A DNA stretch of 64,000 nucleotides from positions 2,914,001 to 2,978,000 of the forward strand of contig JAWHQI010000202.1 in NCBI GenBank assembly GCA_033032865.1, in the 5' to 3' direction. The stretch comes from Dactylorhiza incarnata. Taxonomy: Eukaryota > Streptophyta > Magnoliopsida > Asparagales > Orchidaceae. Made by a program: the position numbers and the translations under genes. The notes beneath the pieces are model-generated. The model worked only from the letters and a program-made list of their open reading frames with translations. It was not told the origin of the DNA and ran no database searches. Positions 51,177 to 62,812 of the stretch are shown piece after piece. Numbering within the stretch: position 1 is the stretch's first letter; each line of letters opens with the position of its first letter.

Positions 51177-53340
51177 GAGCACCCCCTAGATCTACTCCCT
51201 AGACCTAGTCGTCGTGTGGCGAATTCCTCCCTAAGTCCTACCTAGACCTAGTCGCCGTGTGGCAAATTCACGAACCGATTACAATGATAAAATATAAGAG
51301 TTACAAGATAAGATAATTGAAAAACTCCCCTCTAAGTAGAACCCTTGATATAGATGTCGTTTCGCTTGCAAAGGTTCGATCGTTATGGCTTGAAAGTCTT
51401 CCTCTTTGACGTTCTTAAGATCCTTGGATGACTCCAATTGATTAGAGATTGTTGCAGCGAGAACACTCCATGTGTATGTTGAGAGAAGGCTTCTTGATCG
51501 CCATTTTGATAGCCTTCAATTCTTGCGCATGATTTTCTTTTTATCTCCTCTGAAGAACTCTCTCTTTCGATGAGTGGGAAACACCCCTCACTTTTCTCTA
51601 GATGGTTAGGGCTTTCAGCCCTCAAAAATTTCGTCCAAATCCATCAACCGGAACTCATTTTTGTGCTGTTTTAAATAGAGGTTTGCTGTCCAGGAAAGCT
51701 AGCGCCGGCGGTAGTTCTATAGCGGGGCGGTAGCAGTGGTGAGTAGTTTCCTTCCTTCTATTCTCATCAATTTTGTGGGTTTGGCTTCTATCTTTGGAAA
51801 TACATTATTCCCCATGAAAATATGATATATTCTTGCCTTCATAATGATATTGCATGCTCCTTTTGGTTTCTTAATTAAATCTTGATTGATTGGAGTTTCC
51901 AAATCTTGATTAATCAAATCTTGATTGATCGGAGTTTCCAAATCTTGATTGATTGGTTTCATAATGATATTGCATACTCTTGATTGATTATTCCTTCCCG
52001 CGATATCTCCTTCCTCATTTGCTCCTCAATCAACATCATGATGGCGGGACATCCAAAAGTTACCGCTGGGCGTTAGCCTTAATGCGCCGTGATAGTACAT
52101 TCCAAACATAGCGACCCGTCGACATTCCTTTTTCTCCACTATTTCCTTTCTGTCAATAGTTTCCATATATGCTAACGCCAACGGTAGTGCAAATGCTCTG
52201 CGGTAGAGTACAATTCTTTTTGTCGGACAACATTTTTGTCGAACCGGCCTTATATTTCGTCGACCGAATTTTCGTCGAACGGGATTCGGCTTTCGTCGAT
52301 CGCAAATTCGTCGAACGCAGTGATAAGCATTTCGTCGAGCGCAGCCTTCATTTTGTTGATCGAATACTAGCGCCAGTGGTAGTTCTAGCGCGCCGCGGTA
52401 AAGCATGCATTTCGTCGAGCACCGTGGTAGAGCATGCAGTTCGTCGAACGCAGGTTTCATTTCGTCGAGCGCTAGTTCATCGAGCGCGGCATCCATTTCG
52501 TCGAACACAGGATTCTTTCTCAGTGGTTTCTTCTCAGTGGTTGTTAGCGCCAGCGGTAGGCTTAACGCGGCGCGGTAGAGCTTAACGCTGGGGAGGCTTA
52601 ACGCTGGGCGTTAGCCTTAATGCGCCGCGATAGTACATGCCAAACATAGCGACCCGTCGACATTCCTTTTTCTCCACTGTTTCCTTTCTGTCAATAGTTT
52701 CCATATATGCTAACGCCAGCAGTAGTGCTAACGCTCCGCGGTAGAGCATAATTATTTTCGTCGGACAGCATCTTTGTCGAACTGGCCTTATATTTCGTCG
52801 ATTGAATTTTCGTCGAACGGGATTCAGCTTTCGTCGATCGCAAATTCGTCGAAAGCAGTGATAAGCATTTCGTCGAGCGCAGCCTTCATTTTGTCGATCG
52901 AATACTAGCGCCAACGATAGTTCTAGCGCGTCGCGGTAAAGCATGCATTTCGTCGAGCACCGTGGTAGAGCATGCAGTTCATCGAACACAAGTTTCATTT
53001 CGTCGAGCGCCAGTTCGTCGAACGCAGCATCCATTTCGTCGAACGCAGGATTCCTTCTCAGCGGTTTCTTCTCAGCAGTTGTTAGCGCCAGCGGTAGGCT
53101 TAACGCGGCGCAAGAGAGCTTTCAGATCTTCTCAGCAGTTTCGTCTTAGCGGTTTCATCTCAGCGGTTTGTTAGTGCTAGTGCCAGCGGTAAAATTAACG
53201 CGGCGCGGTAGCAACAATACACAGCACCATGGAGATTTAAAAGCACAGAATCCTGCATACTATAGACACAAAACAAGTATGATCAAATACAATAAGATTT
53301 GTTAACTCAAACCAAGAGATGCAGAAAGCATGTTCTAACA
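51177..53340 (-). repeat. Element L 5' LTR, inner part, with 538-bp tandem duplication
   Basis: Continues the LTR broken by G1. A unit beginning 'gctgggcgttagcc' occurs at 52065 and again at 52603 (period 538 bp), the second copy running to about 53110. The other LTR has one full copy plus the first 40 bases of the second. Ends CATGTTCTAACA at 53340, then GAACT. Confidence 0.9.
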
Positions 53341-53796
53341 GAACTTACTTGCTTCGCAGGAATGTTTGGCAAAGCAAATGGCTGGGATGTCGGTCTCTTG
53401 GGGAGAAGACGAGGTTCTCTTCTCTGGCAAGAAGAAGAAATGGACAAGAAAATGAGGAAGTCATCTGGAGATGATGGTCCGTCTACTTCATATCAGCAAG
53501 AGAGGATCTATGCTCCTAAGCATGATGGGAAGAAGCAGGAAGGACCTAGATGCTTCAGGTGCAATAAGCTTGGTCATTTCAAGAGGGACTGCAAAGTCAA
53601 TCTTCAGTCGGGGCATGCTGCAGGGAAGGAGGAGGCTGGTTCCAATGCTGAAGGTAGTTGGGGTGGTGGAGGAGCATTCATGACGGGCACTTATGTTCGG
53701 GCCATGACTTCTATCAACTATCAAGATGATTGGATTGTGGACTCTGGGTGTGGTCATCACCTCACTGGGGATGAGTCGAAGTTCTCCTCGTTGTAG
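53341..53796 (+). pseudogene. gag-pro: Copia C gag C-terminus and protease
   Basis: Resumes gag after element L ('LASQECLAKQMAGMSVSWG' region, with a frameshift near 53440). The zinc knuckle CFRCNKLGHFKRDC is intact (about 53551-53592), as is the protease site WIVDSGC (Asp 53740-53742). Stop TAG 53794-53796 interrupts; the same frame continues into integrase. Confidence 0.92.
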
Positions 53797-54933
53797 ACAT
53801 ATACATGTAATGATGCTATCATTATATCTGATGATACTGTTCATGCAGTTGAGAAGGAGGGTGTGGTTTTATTGAACGATGATAGAGATACTCTTATGTT
53901 GAAGAGTTTCTATCATGTTCCGGGGATGAAAAAGAACCTCTTCTCGGTGACCAATGCGGTGGATGCTGGCTATCACATTCTGTTTGGTCCAACAGAAGTG
54001 AAATTTCTCCGTAATGTTTCAGCGGTGAAAGCTGAGGTCACTCATGTTGGGAGACGAGTGAAGGATTTTTTTGTTCTTTCAACAAATTCTTATGTTGACA
54101 AAATGAGGGCTAACGATAGCGTTGCTATCTGGCATGAAAGGCTTGGGCATATTGGGATGGATAAGCTGAAAGGTATGGCGGGTAGAGTCCTGGTGAAAGG
54201 TCTGCCTAGCTTGTCATCTTTTGGGGATGGTCATGTTTGTGCAGGTTGTCAGTTTGGTAAAGCTCAGCGCTTTCCATTTGACAAATCACAAAGCAAATGT
54301 AAAAGACCATTAGAGTGCATCCATGGTGATCTATTTGGACCTACCAACACTGCCAGTCTTGGAGGTAGCAGGTATATGTTAATCTTGGTTGATGACTTCA
54401 CCAGATATACTTGGGTGTATTTTCTGAAGGAGAAGTCAGAGGCGTTCGAGAAGTTTGTGGAGTTCAAGGAGCTGGTGGAAGGTCGGCTAAATCTGCGGGT
54501 GAAGAAGTTCAAAACAGACATTGAAGGGGAGTTCACCTCCAAGGAGTTCTTTAACTTCTGTAGGAAGCATGGCATCCTAAGAGAGCTTTCTTGTGCTCAC
54601 ACTCCACAACAGAACGGAGTTGTAGAGTGGAAGATCCACCACCTGACGGAGACCTGCAAATGCTGGCTTCATGCCATGAATATCCCAAAGTCCTTATGGG
54701 CAGAGGGTATGTCTTGTGCAACTTCTGTTATCAACCAGATGCCTCTCAGCCCCATCAACATGAAGACCCCTCACGAGTTGATGTTTAAGGAGAAGCCAAG
54801 CGTGGAACACTTTTGAGTGTTCGGTTCTACCTGTTATGTGCATGTTCCGTATGCCCTTTGAACAAAGCTAGATGCTAAGGCAAGGAAGCTAGTCTTCGTC
54901 GGTTATGATGACCGGAAGAAAGGGTGGAGATGC
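53797..54933 (+). pseudogene. pol: Copia C integrase, two stops
   Basis: The main open part is 53863-54816. 'HERLGHIGMDKLK', 'CAGCQFGK' and the catalytic acids in HGDLFGP, KTDIEGEF (usually RTDNGGEF) and NGVVEWKIH (usually NGVAERK) are visible. TGA at 54814-54816 and TGA at 54859-54861 break the C-terminal part, which ends 'KLVFVGYDDRKKGWRCMD'. Confidence 0.9.
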
Positions 54934-56139
54934 ATGGATCCTGAGACACAGAGGTATGTGGTCTCAAGGGATGTGGTATTCGACGAGCTGACATCATACC
55001 AAGGTAAATATTCTGTTGAGTTACAAGGAAGCAGGGTAGAAGGTGGACTAGTGGAAGCTGCACGGGAAGTTCTGGTGGAGTTACCTGTTTCTACAGGTGC
55101 TCCTTGTATTACTAGCTCAGGATCAGGTGCTTTTGGTTCTGGAAGCAGGGGGAGCGAGGCTCCATGTTTACCTGAGAGGAGAGCTAGTCCAGAAGCTGCA
55201 GTGAAAGATGTGGTTCAGAGTCAAGCTCTGAGGAGGTCCAAGAGGACCATTATTCCACCTGATCGGTATACGGGTGGGAACTTGGTGAGCTTTGTCTCAT
55301 GTTTCTTCGCAGGTCCCCTAGATGAGAGAGAGCCATCTTGTTATGAATACGCCATTGGATTTAAGGAGTGGGAAGGAGCCATGGATGAAGAGATGGCTGC
55401 CCTCAGGAAGAAAGAGACTTGGGACTTGGTGCCTAAGGTTGAGGGGGTTACTCCGGTGAGTTGCATGTGGGTTTTCAAGCTGAAGAAGAAGGCTAACGGA
55501 AGTATTGAGCTGTACAAGGCTCACCTTGTAGCTCGAGGTTTCTCTCAGAAGTATGGGGAGGATTATGAAGAAACATTTAGCCCCGTTGCCAAGATGACTT
55601 TGGTCCGGGTGGTGATCGCATTGGTTGCTTGCCAAGGGTGGAAGATTTGGCAACTCGACGTCAAGAACGCTTTCTTATATGGCGAGATTGACAAGGATAT
55701 CTTCAGGGATCAGCCACCTGGGTATGTATCTGAAGAGCACCCAAGATATGTTTGCAAGCTCAAGAAGGCTCTTTACGGCTTGAAGCAAGCTCCTCGAGCG
55801 TAGTACGGGAAGATCGTAGAATACCTCCAGTTCTGTGGGTGCTTTGCTTCTGATTCTGATTCATGCTTGTTTGTTAAGAAGACGGGGGAGCTTCAGGTCT
55901 TGGAGTTGTTGTACGTGGACGATATGATCGTCACAGGGAATTCTGAGATGGATGTATCTAGGCTTCGTGCTGTGCTAGCTATCAAATTTGAGATGAAGGA
56001 TCTGGGCGAGCTGCACCATTTCCTTGGGCTCGAAGTGGACAGGAGAGAGAGCGATATGCTCGTTTCCCAGAAGGGCTATGCGGATCGAATCATGAAGAGA
56101 TTCAGCATGGAAGGGGGAAGAGCAGCTCTACTCCAGTAG
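54934..56139 (+). pseudogene. pol: Copia C reverse transcriptase, TAG at a conserved Trp
   Basis: RT motifs 'LDVKNAFLYGEIDKD' and '[10 protein letters not shown]' precede TAG 55801-55803, which replaces the Trp codon of 'APRAWYGK' (TGG to TAG). After it the frame continues with YVDD ('ELLYVDDMIVTGNS', about 55908-55919) and 'GELHHFLGLEV'. A frameshift near 56105-56120 follows. A Ser/Gly linker lies at the start. Confidence 0.92.
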
Positions 56140-56828
56140 AGGTTAGAGTTCATCTTCGTCGAGATGAAGGGAAGGTTCTTACCGACCCTTTGGTGTTCCG
56201 GGCTTTGGTCAGAAGCTTGATATACTTGACGATCACGAGGCCAGATATTGCTTATGCAGTTGGCAGGGTGAGTCAGTTTATGGCAGAGCCTCGAAAGCCT
56301 CATCTTGTGGCGGCTAGGAGTATATTAAAGTATGTCAAATCCACCTCGGATTTGGGTCTCTTCTACGGATGAGATTCGTGCTTTTGCTTGCACGGGTACA
56401 TGGAAGCTGATAATGGAGGAGATTCGGATGATCGGCGATTGACGTCTGGATACATCTTTATGACAGGCTCTACAGCTATATCATGGTGCAGCAAGAAGCA
56501 GGATTCTGTGTCTATCTCTACCATGGAAGCGGAGTACAAAGCTTCGGCTTTGGCGGCTCAGGAAGACATCTGGCTTAGGAGGTTGGTGGAGGACATTCAT
56601 AGGGAGGTGGGAGGTCCTACTCTGCTACGTGGTGACAACGAGTGTGCTCTTAAACTGGTGAACAATCCAGTTTGTCACGCGCGTACGAAGCACATAGAGA
56701 TTCATCACCATTTCATTCATGAGAAGGTGTTGGAGGGATCTCTGATTGTGGAGCATGTACAGAGCAAGGACAACGTTGCTGACATCTTAAGGGACCTTTT
56801 GGTCGGTTGCGAAGTTTGCTTGGGCTAA
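56140..56828 (+). pseudogene. pol: Copia C RT thumb and RNase H
   Basis: In a shifted frame: 'LIYLTITRPDIAYAVGRVSQ', TGA 56370-56372, then RNase H '[13 protein letters not shown]' (usual MDADY changed to MEADN), 'MEAEYKA' and 'LRGDNECA'. It is truncated by a shift near 56785 ('ADIL', expected ADIFTKAL). Confidence 0.88.
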
Positions 56829-56854
56829 CTTCAACTTCCCACTTCAAGGGGGAG

Positions 56855-58053
56855 TGTTAAATTTTTGGAGTTGAAGTGAAGTTGAGCTGGGCGGTCTGAA
56901 GATTGGAGACCGCAAAGACCGCGCAGTCTGCGCTAGTTTTCTGTCGTTTTGTCTTAGCAGTTTTTTTGAGCGGTCTAATCTGGGAGACCGCCTCTTCTGT
57001 CCGGGCGGCTTGTGCTGGTTCGTCTGACGACTTGTCCTAAGTCGGCCAGATGATCTTAGTCTATCTTCTTGCAGTGACCGGGCGGTCTGACGACTATTCT
57101 AGTCGGTCTGGTTTCTGGAGAAGTTCTTTGCTTTGCAATAAGACCGGGAAGTCTACTTGTTGAGACCGCAGTGACCGGGCGGTTTGGTTGTAAACCGCAA
57201 GGTTGAATAAAGGAGTTGTGAGCTATGCCAAGCTCGGGCGGTCTGCTTTGCGAGACCGCTCGCGATCTGATGGGCAGCTATTATATCCCGGTTGTGCGAT
57301 GATGACATCCATCTACTCGCCTATAAATAGGGATGCAGGGCCCGTCATTATAAACTAGAACTGTAAGAACTCAAAGTCGGCTTGATTGTGTCAGTCTCTT
57401 TTTGAGGTCGCGCGGTTTGAGATTTAGTCTGATCGGTTTCTGTGTTCGCAGGTCAAGCGGTTTGCAGCTCGCGGTCAGCTTGTCTCCTTCATCCAGCTTT
57501 GAATAAACCAGTCTGGTCGGACTGTGTTTAGGTGTTCGCGGTTTGTGCAGCAGACTCAGTTGATCATGCGGTCTTAAGTGGCCAGGCGGTCTTGAGTTGC
57601 GGTCTGTGACAGGTTGTAGTTCTTTTTTAGTGTTCGCGGGTTCTTCTTTGATCAAGACTGTGCGGTCTGGGCGATCAAGAAGTGTGAACTGTTTGTTTTC
57701 AGTAGAGGAATAAGCAGCGAGTTGGCGGTCTGGGGTTGCGGTCTGACAGGTGCGGTCTGTACTCTGTTCGCGCGGTCTCAGTGGCTTCCGTCCGACTTGT
57801 CTGTTCACGCGGTCTGGTGGTCTCAAGTGTCAGGTCGCTGCAGCTTATTTTACACGTGTGTTTTGTGCTTCTCTCCTCTGTGATTCTTATGAATCATGTC
57901 TCGCCATGTATACCTCGCATTGTAAAGAGATATTCAATACCATAGTACTATTCGTTCTTCTCATTGTCACTGTTGTGCTACGCTTGTGAAAGATTTTGTG
58001 AAGTGTGTTCCGCATATTTTACACTTCATCTCTGGACCCCAAGTTTTTTAACA
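56855..58053 (+). repeat. Copia C 3' LTR (1199 bp)
   Basis: Preceded by the tract 'caagggggag'. Matches the 5' LTR with GCGGTC/GGGCGGTC boxes, TATA near 57321, end 'gttttttaaca' then GTCAT. Confidence 0.93.
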
Positions 58054-58100
58054 GTCATAACAAAACCAACTTAGGGGTCTAGTTGTTTGGGGGATGTTAC
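58054..58100 (-). repeat. Gypsy G2 LTR, right fragment
   Basis: After copia C the G2 LTR finishes with 'tttgggggatgttaca'. On the minus strand this is the LTR start TGTAACATCCCCC, preceded by a PPT-like 'ttatgggatt' (58101-58111). Confidence 0.65.
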
Positions 58101-59210
58101 AAATCCCATAAACAAAAAAATAATTTTGTCCCCGAAATTTGGGTTAGGCTTGCGGGATTTTCACCGAGAGTGACTGAAAGTAACATCCCTTGAGAATTGA
58201 TGTTATTCCTTACTCGAAGAGCACCGACTATCTCCACTATATCAGTTCTAATGGCTCCCAGGTGTGCTCCTCCTGTCCATAATTTCTCTACAAGACCTTT
58301 ACCCATGGAAACTTCTTGTGCTGCAAGACCCGCATCTTCATGCCATCCATCCTGACTGGCTCCACGCAAACTGATCGGTCAGAAGTTACTGGCCCATCCA
58401 CAATAGATATCAGCTGCTCCGGCCGTAATAGATCTCTCCAAAGGGAGGAGACGTGGAAGACGTCATGCAAACCGGCAAACTCCGGCGGTAGCTCCAGTCT
58501 ATAAGCCAACGGGCTGATCCACTCCAGAATCCTGTAGAGCCCCATCTATCTCAGACTGAGCTTCCTCCGCCTGCGAACCTGCGAGACTCCCTTCATCAGA
58601 TGTATCTTCCAGAACATCTGATCTCCAACCTGGAACTCTACCTGACAATACAACGCATCGTAATACCTGACCTGGCTGTTCTGGGCCTCCAGCATCCTAA
58701 CTTGAATCAGTCGCACCTGGACGTCTATGTCCTCCACAAATTCATAGCCAAGTGTCTTGGGATCCTCATCCTTGGTCCAAGACAGTGGAGTCTTGTGCCT
58801 CCGTCTCTCTAAGGTGGAAAGCTATGCCGAACGTCAACTAGGAGCCCAGATAAGCCTGGACTGATCTTCACTTTTTAGGCGTTAACCGTTCATCCCGATC
58901 TAACACGATCGTCCTGCTCACACCACAATAATGAACAAACTGCTCATCAAATCCCATTAAACACCAACTGGAGCATCCCTCCAGCCCGGGGTGACCCTAG
59001 CTACCTAGGTCAATCTATCTTCGATGTTCCAAATAAAACTGTGTTCGGAGTGGTAACCTGTGTGTGAAATCCATAGTTATGCCCTCGAACTCCACTCTAA
59101 CACGAGTAGTGACTATAACAGTTCCCCAAAGACTCTTGCACCTGGCCTTCACTAGCTGACAAGCCTCACAGTGCATCACAAAACTTATGTTGTCTTTCCT
59201 CATTCTGGGG
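58101..59210 (-). pseudogene. pol: Gypsy G2 pol remnant: integrase core, GPY/F and chromodomain region
   Basis: Minus-strand fragments in several frames: 'FVMHCEACQLVKARCKSLWG' and 'FEGITMDFTHRLPL' (integrase zinc-finger end and first catalytic Asp region, 59015-59203), 'IVLDRDERLTPK' (second Asp, about 58880-58920), 'EFQVGDQMFWKI', and 'AGLHDVFHVSSLWRD' plus a chromodomain-like tail (58288-58545). The order fits a chromovirus in minus orientation, 3' end at the left, with rearrangements in the integrase core. Far more decayed than G1. Confidence 0.75.
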
Positions 59211-60256
59211 AAATATACATTCTACAATACACCATCTTTTAGGTGACTACATTTCTCATTTGTGTGGGTAGGCAGCGATTCTATACAAACTTCTCTACAC
59301 AATCAACTTCTTATTCCTACGAGTACGCCCAAGTCATCGACCAACTCAACTTTATGATTTTATACAATTCTTATCATTTAATGGGACTGATTGCGTCATC
59401 AAGTGTCCCAATCATCCTTAGAATTTAAGGGGGTGTACACGTGAATCTTATGAACATATGTTAACCAACCAACACTAGTATCAATGTTTGTAAGATGACT
59501 CCCAATCACTTTATATGTTGAGTTTGATTCATAAGGTATATGGGTAAAATCTTTTGAAACCCATATATTTTTCACAAGTCAATTTCATCAAGGAAATATC
59601 ACCACATTTATTTAACAAAATTCCTATCAGTTCCACATATGCTAGTCTTGATCACTTTCGGATGGTCCAAAGTAAGATGAACATAGATCGTTCTTATCAT
59701 AGTAAACTCAAACACTATATTCTAAATCCAATAAACCATCATCTAAGATCTCTGGTTATTCATCATCATAGCTCCCCAAGGTATAAGGGCTACTATTATA
59801 GTTAACATTTTCTAGCATGATAGGGTGTGATTTTTAACAAATCATAAGTTGATCACTTCTGAATGCCCCAAACCACAGGAACATCCAGATATAACAATAA
59901 CTTGTAAGATCTAATTTTTGTCTTCAACTTATAGAATGGGACATCAGCATCCCTAAGTGATAAATCTTGGTGACTTTAAATTTCCAATGATTCAACTATG
60001 TTCAAGTTGTTGTTCGATCAATGATGTCGATCCATTGTCCTGGTAATACTACAGATCATTATTCCGAACATACTGTTACACCATATCATCTTTGCCCGAG
60101 TAACGTTGAATAAGATCGACCTCAAAATCACTATGTTCATGACACAAAATTTTCTAAAATAAATCTAAAGGGAAACACAAGTCATTCATTAATTTGCCCA
60201 ATAAACAAAAGATAAGCCCCAATAAACAAAAGATAAGCCACTATTTATATTGGGCT
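59211..60256. other. AT-rich DNA without recognisable features
   Basis: No coding frame with family motifs on either strand, possibly more decayed G2. A 22-bp direct repeat ('ccaataaacaaaagataagc') occurs twice in a row at about 60197-60240, just before copia D. Confidence 0.4.
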
Positions 60257-61518
60257 TGTTGAAAATGTTGATGTGTAAAGTTGGCGGTCTAGGAGGAGAT
60301 CGCGCGGTCTGGTCTAACCGCACGATCTTGCGGTCTCCTCTGTGGTCTGACCTATTCGGTCTAACAGCAGTTTATTCGGCCTGACCGCCGTTCTCTCTGA
60401 CCAAGGCTGCCGAGGTGAGGCCACGCGGTCTGGTTCGTGTGACGGCGTGGCGAGCTATTTTTTAGTGAGGTGAGGTCATGCGGTCTGGTTCGTGTGACCG
60501 TGTGGCGAGCTGTTTTCTGTACTGTCTGGGTTAAGCTGTTGACCGCATAGGGTTGTTGTTCGGTATCCGACAGTCCGGTCTGGTGACTGTCCCGCTTCTT
60601 GATGGTGCGCGCCGACTAAGGTTCTCTTAGTCGCGCGGTCTCCCTTTTGTGTTCGCATAAGCTGGTCCCTTGGCGATGTGCTGATGTATGAGGACACTGG
60701 TGTTGGTCGACTTGGTGGGCTGTTGCCTTAGTTGACTTGACTGTGTTCACAGTCTCTGAAGGAGGTCTCGTATATGCGAACACTAGTGGTGGGCGTCATG
60801 ACCATGCAGGTTGTCATGGTCGCGTGGCTTCTTGGAGGAGTGGCGATCTCTTGGTCAGGATTGAAGTCGGTGAGCTCACTAAGCGCAGAGCGATCTTCTG
60901 ACCGCGCGGGCAGACCAATCTTGGTCGCGCGATCAAACCGGTGACTCTATCTCATAGGGTGGTGACTGGATCTGGTCCCGCACGTATAAATAGGTGTCAC
61001 TGTAGCAGCAATATTAATCGCACCAAGTGTAAGCTGAACTCGCGCCTAGAACTTGCGGTCTCTTTTAGTGACCGCCCAGTTTGCTGATTGAACTTCCTTT
61101 GTGCAACTTCTGTAGATTGTGCGGACAGTAGTGGTCACCTCTTCTTCTAAAGTGGCGGAGCGGTCTTGCGGCTTGCAGTGTGGGTTGCTGGAGTTTGGGA
61201 GAATCAGTGGAGTTCGGGAGGTCGCGGAGCTTCAGTGGTGTTGTTCAAGTTGCCGGCAGTCTGTTCGCGTAGTCTCCTTTTCTAGTCGCGCGAACATCCA
61301 GGCCGCGCGATTTGGCGGCTTCTGTGTTCACACCGCCAGTTATCTTTCTTCAGCATTGTATTTTTCCTTTTGGTTTTGTGTACTGGCGAAATCATACCTC
61401 ACCATGTATACCTCGCTCTGTAATGAAGATTTCTGCTGTTATCAATAAAGATTGCTTTGTTTCATGTGCTTCTGGTTGTTGGCTGTAACTTTAAGTTGTA
61501 CGATTCCTGCTCACTCCA
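60257..61518 (+). repeat. Copia D 5' LTR, 3' end deleted
   Basis: GCGGTC boxes throughout, TATA TATAAATA at 60985-60992. Matches A/B up to 'ctgctcactcc' (61508-61518) and then jumps to 'aaggtcttggaattgag', which in B is inside gag. The last bases of the LTR, the primer site and the gag ATG (about 125 bp in B) are missing. Confidence 0.9.
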
Positions 61519-62072
61519 AGGTCTTGGAATTGAGATGCTCACCTCGACTAACTTCAAGAAGTGGAAGTCGTGCATGCAGAGTTATCTTCTGGGCGAGGAC
61601 CTCTGGGAGGTTGTTGGAGGAGATAGTACGCAGGAAGTTGTCCCAGTTGGGGATAATGGTCATAAGGTGAGGAATTGGTGGAGGATTAATGCGAAATCAG
61701 AGTTCACTCTGAAAAGAGCAATATCACCTAACCTATTCGATCACATCTTAGGGTGTTGATCAGCTGCCGAGATCTGGAGAGCCCTGGACGGGCTGTTTAA
61801 CAAGAAGAATGTAGCGAGGCTACAGTTCCTGGAAAATGAGCTGGCTAGGTCGGCTCAGGGAGATCTGTCTATCTCTACGTTCTTCCTGAAGATGAAGAAC
61901 CTGTGCGCTGAGATTTCAGCACAGGATCTTGATGAGCCAATTTCTGAGGCAAAGCTGAAGAGGCACATCATTCGCGGCTTACGGAAGGAGTATATGGCCT
62001 TTGTGACGTCGGTGCAGAGTTGGGCAAATCAGCCGTCTCTGCTGGAGCTGGAGAATCTACTTGCGTCGCAGT
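61519..62072 (+). pseudogene. gag: Copia D gag capsid, start lost, two stops
   Basis: In frame with an ATG in the LTR (61457), which gives an accidental LTR-gag fusion. TGA at 61757-61759 (GGA codon to TGA, 'gggtgttgatcag') and TAG at 62072-62074 region ('gcagtagagt') break it. Capsid sequence is otherwise like B. Confidence 0.9.
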
Positions 62073-62074
62073 AG

Positions 62075-62812
62075 AGTATCGCTAGGCAGATGGCGAGGGT
62101 GTTCGTGTCTGGGGGAGAAGGCGAGGTGCTCTTCACAGGGAAGAAGAAGAGATGGGATAAGAAGAAGAAGACCGCTGGAGGCAATCGGCCTTCAACTTTT
62201 GGACAGCAGGAGAGGGGCTATGCTCCCAAGGCTGAAGGGAAGAAGAAGGGAGAAGGATCCAAATGCTTTAGGTGTCGAAAGCTTGGTCACATCAGGAAGG
62301 ATTGCCAGGTGAATCTTCAGCCAGGGCATGCTGCTGCAGGGAAGGAGGATACTGAGGCCAGGCCAAATGATGGAGGATGGGGAGGAGCCTTCTCGGCTTC
62401 TGTTGGAGCTGCGGCTCCTATCAACTATCAGGAGGACTGGATCGTGGACTCGGGGTGTGGTCATCACCTCACCAGGGACGAGTCGAAGCTTTCTTTAGCA
62501 CAGCCTTACTCAGGTAATGATGCCATCATAACTGCTGATGATACTATGCATATTGTCGAGAAGGTGGGGGTTGTTTCCTTGGGCAGTGATAGGTGGCCAC
62601 TAACATTGAAGAGTGTCTATCATGTGCCCGGAATGAGGAAAAACCTCTTCTTAGTGACCAACGTTGTAGATGCTGGGTATCACGTTTTGTTCGGTCCAAC
62701 AGAAGTGAGGTTTCTACGAAACGTTGAGGCGGTATGGCCGATGTCGTTCATGTCGGGAGAAGGGCAAAAGACTTGTTCGTTTTATCGACAAGTTCTTATG
62801 TTGACAAGATGA
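62075..62812 (+). pseudogene. gag-pro: Copia D gag zinc knuckle, protease and pre-integrase
   Basis: Open frame. The knuckle CFRCRKLGHIRKDC (about 62264-62305) is intact, as is protease WIVDSGC (Asp 62447-62449). The frame shifts near 62734 ('gaggcggtatggccgatg') compared with A and B, ending at 62812. Confidence 0.9.

Larger units (their letters stand above)
35813..53340 (-). mobile_element. Element L: non-autonomous Sirevirus-like LTR element with gag only, carrying nested G1
   Basis: Ends TGTTGGATC...(TC)TAACA/CCAACA with a perfect target duplication GAACT (35808-35812, 53341-53345). Element orientation is minus: primer site TGGTATCAAAGCT on the minus strand at 42261-42273, then gag, a 3.4-kb non-coding stretch, polypurine tracts and the 3' LTR on the left. 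No protease, integrase or RT is present. The LTR end carries the same poly-C signal as SIRE (TTCACCCCCCTCT on the minus strand), and at least three AGGGGGAG-like tracts precede the 3' LTR, so it is most likely a Sirevirus derivative that depended on a helper. Confidence 0.85.
33961..58053 (+). mobile_element. Copia element C, carrying nested L and G1
   Basis: LTRs TGTTAAA...TTTAACA lie at 33961-35161 and 56855-58053. Flanks GTCAA (33956-33960) and GTCAT (58054-58058) are a target duplication with one mismatch. It is a diverged relative of A, B and D: the same gag and pol order, LTR boxes of form GACCGGGCGGTCTG. It inserted into the LTR of gypsy G2 and was itself interrupted in gag by element L. 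Without the insert it is about 6.6 kb. Confidence 0.93.

Noticed and set aside
35813..53340. Element L as a DNA transposon because of its TGTTGGA...TCCAACA inverted ends
   Set aside because: Direct repeats of 1.8-2.5 kb, a Met-tRNA primer site, polypurine tracts and a 5-bp duplication make it an LTR element.
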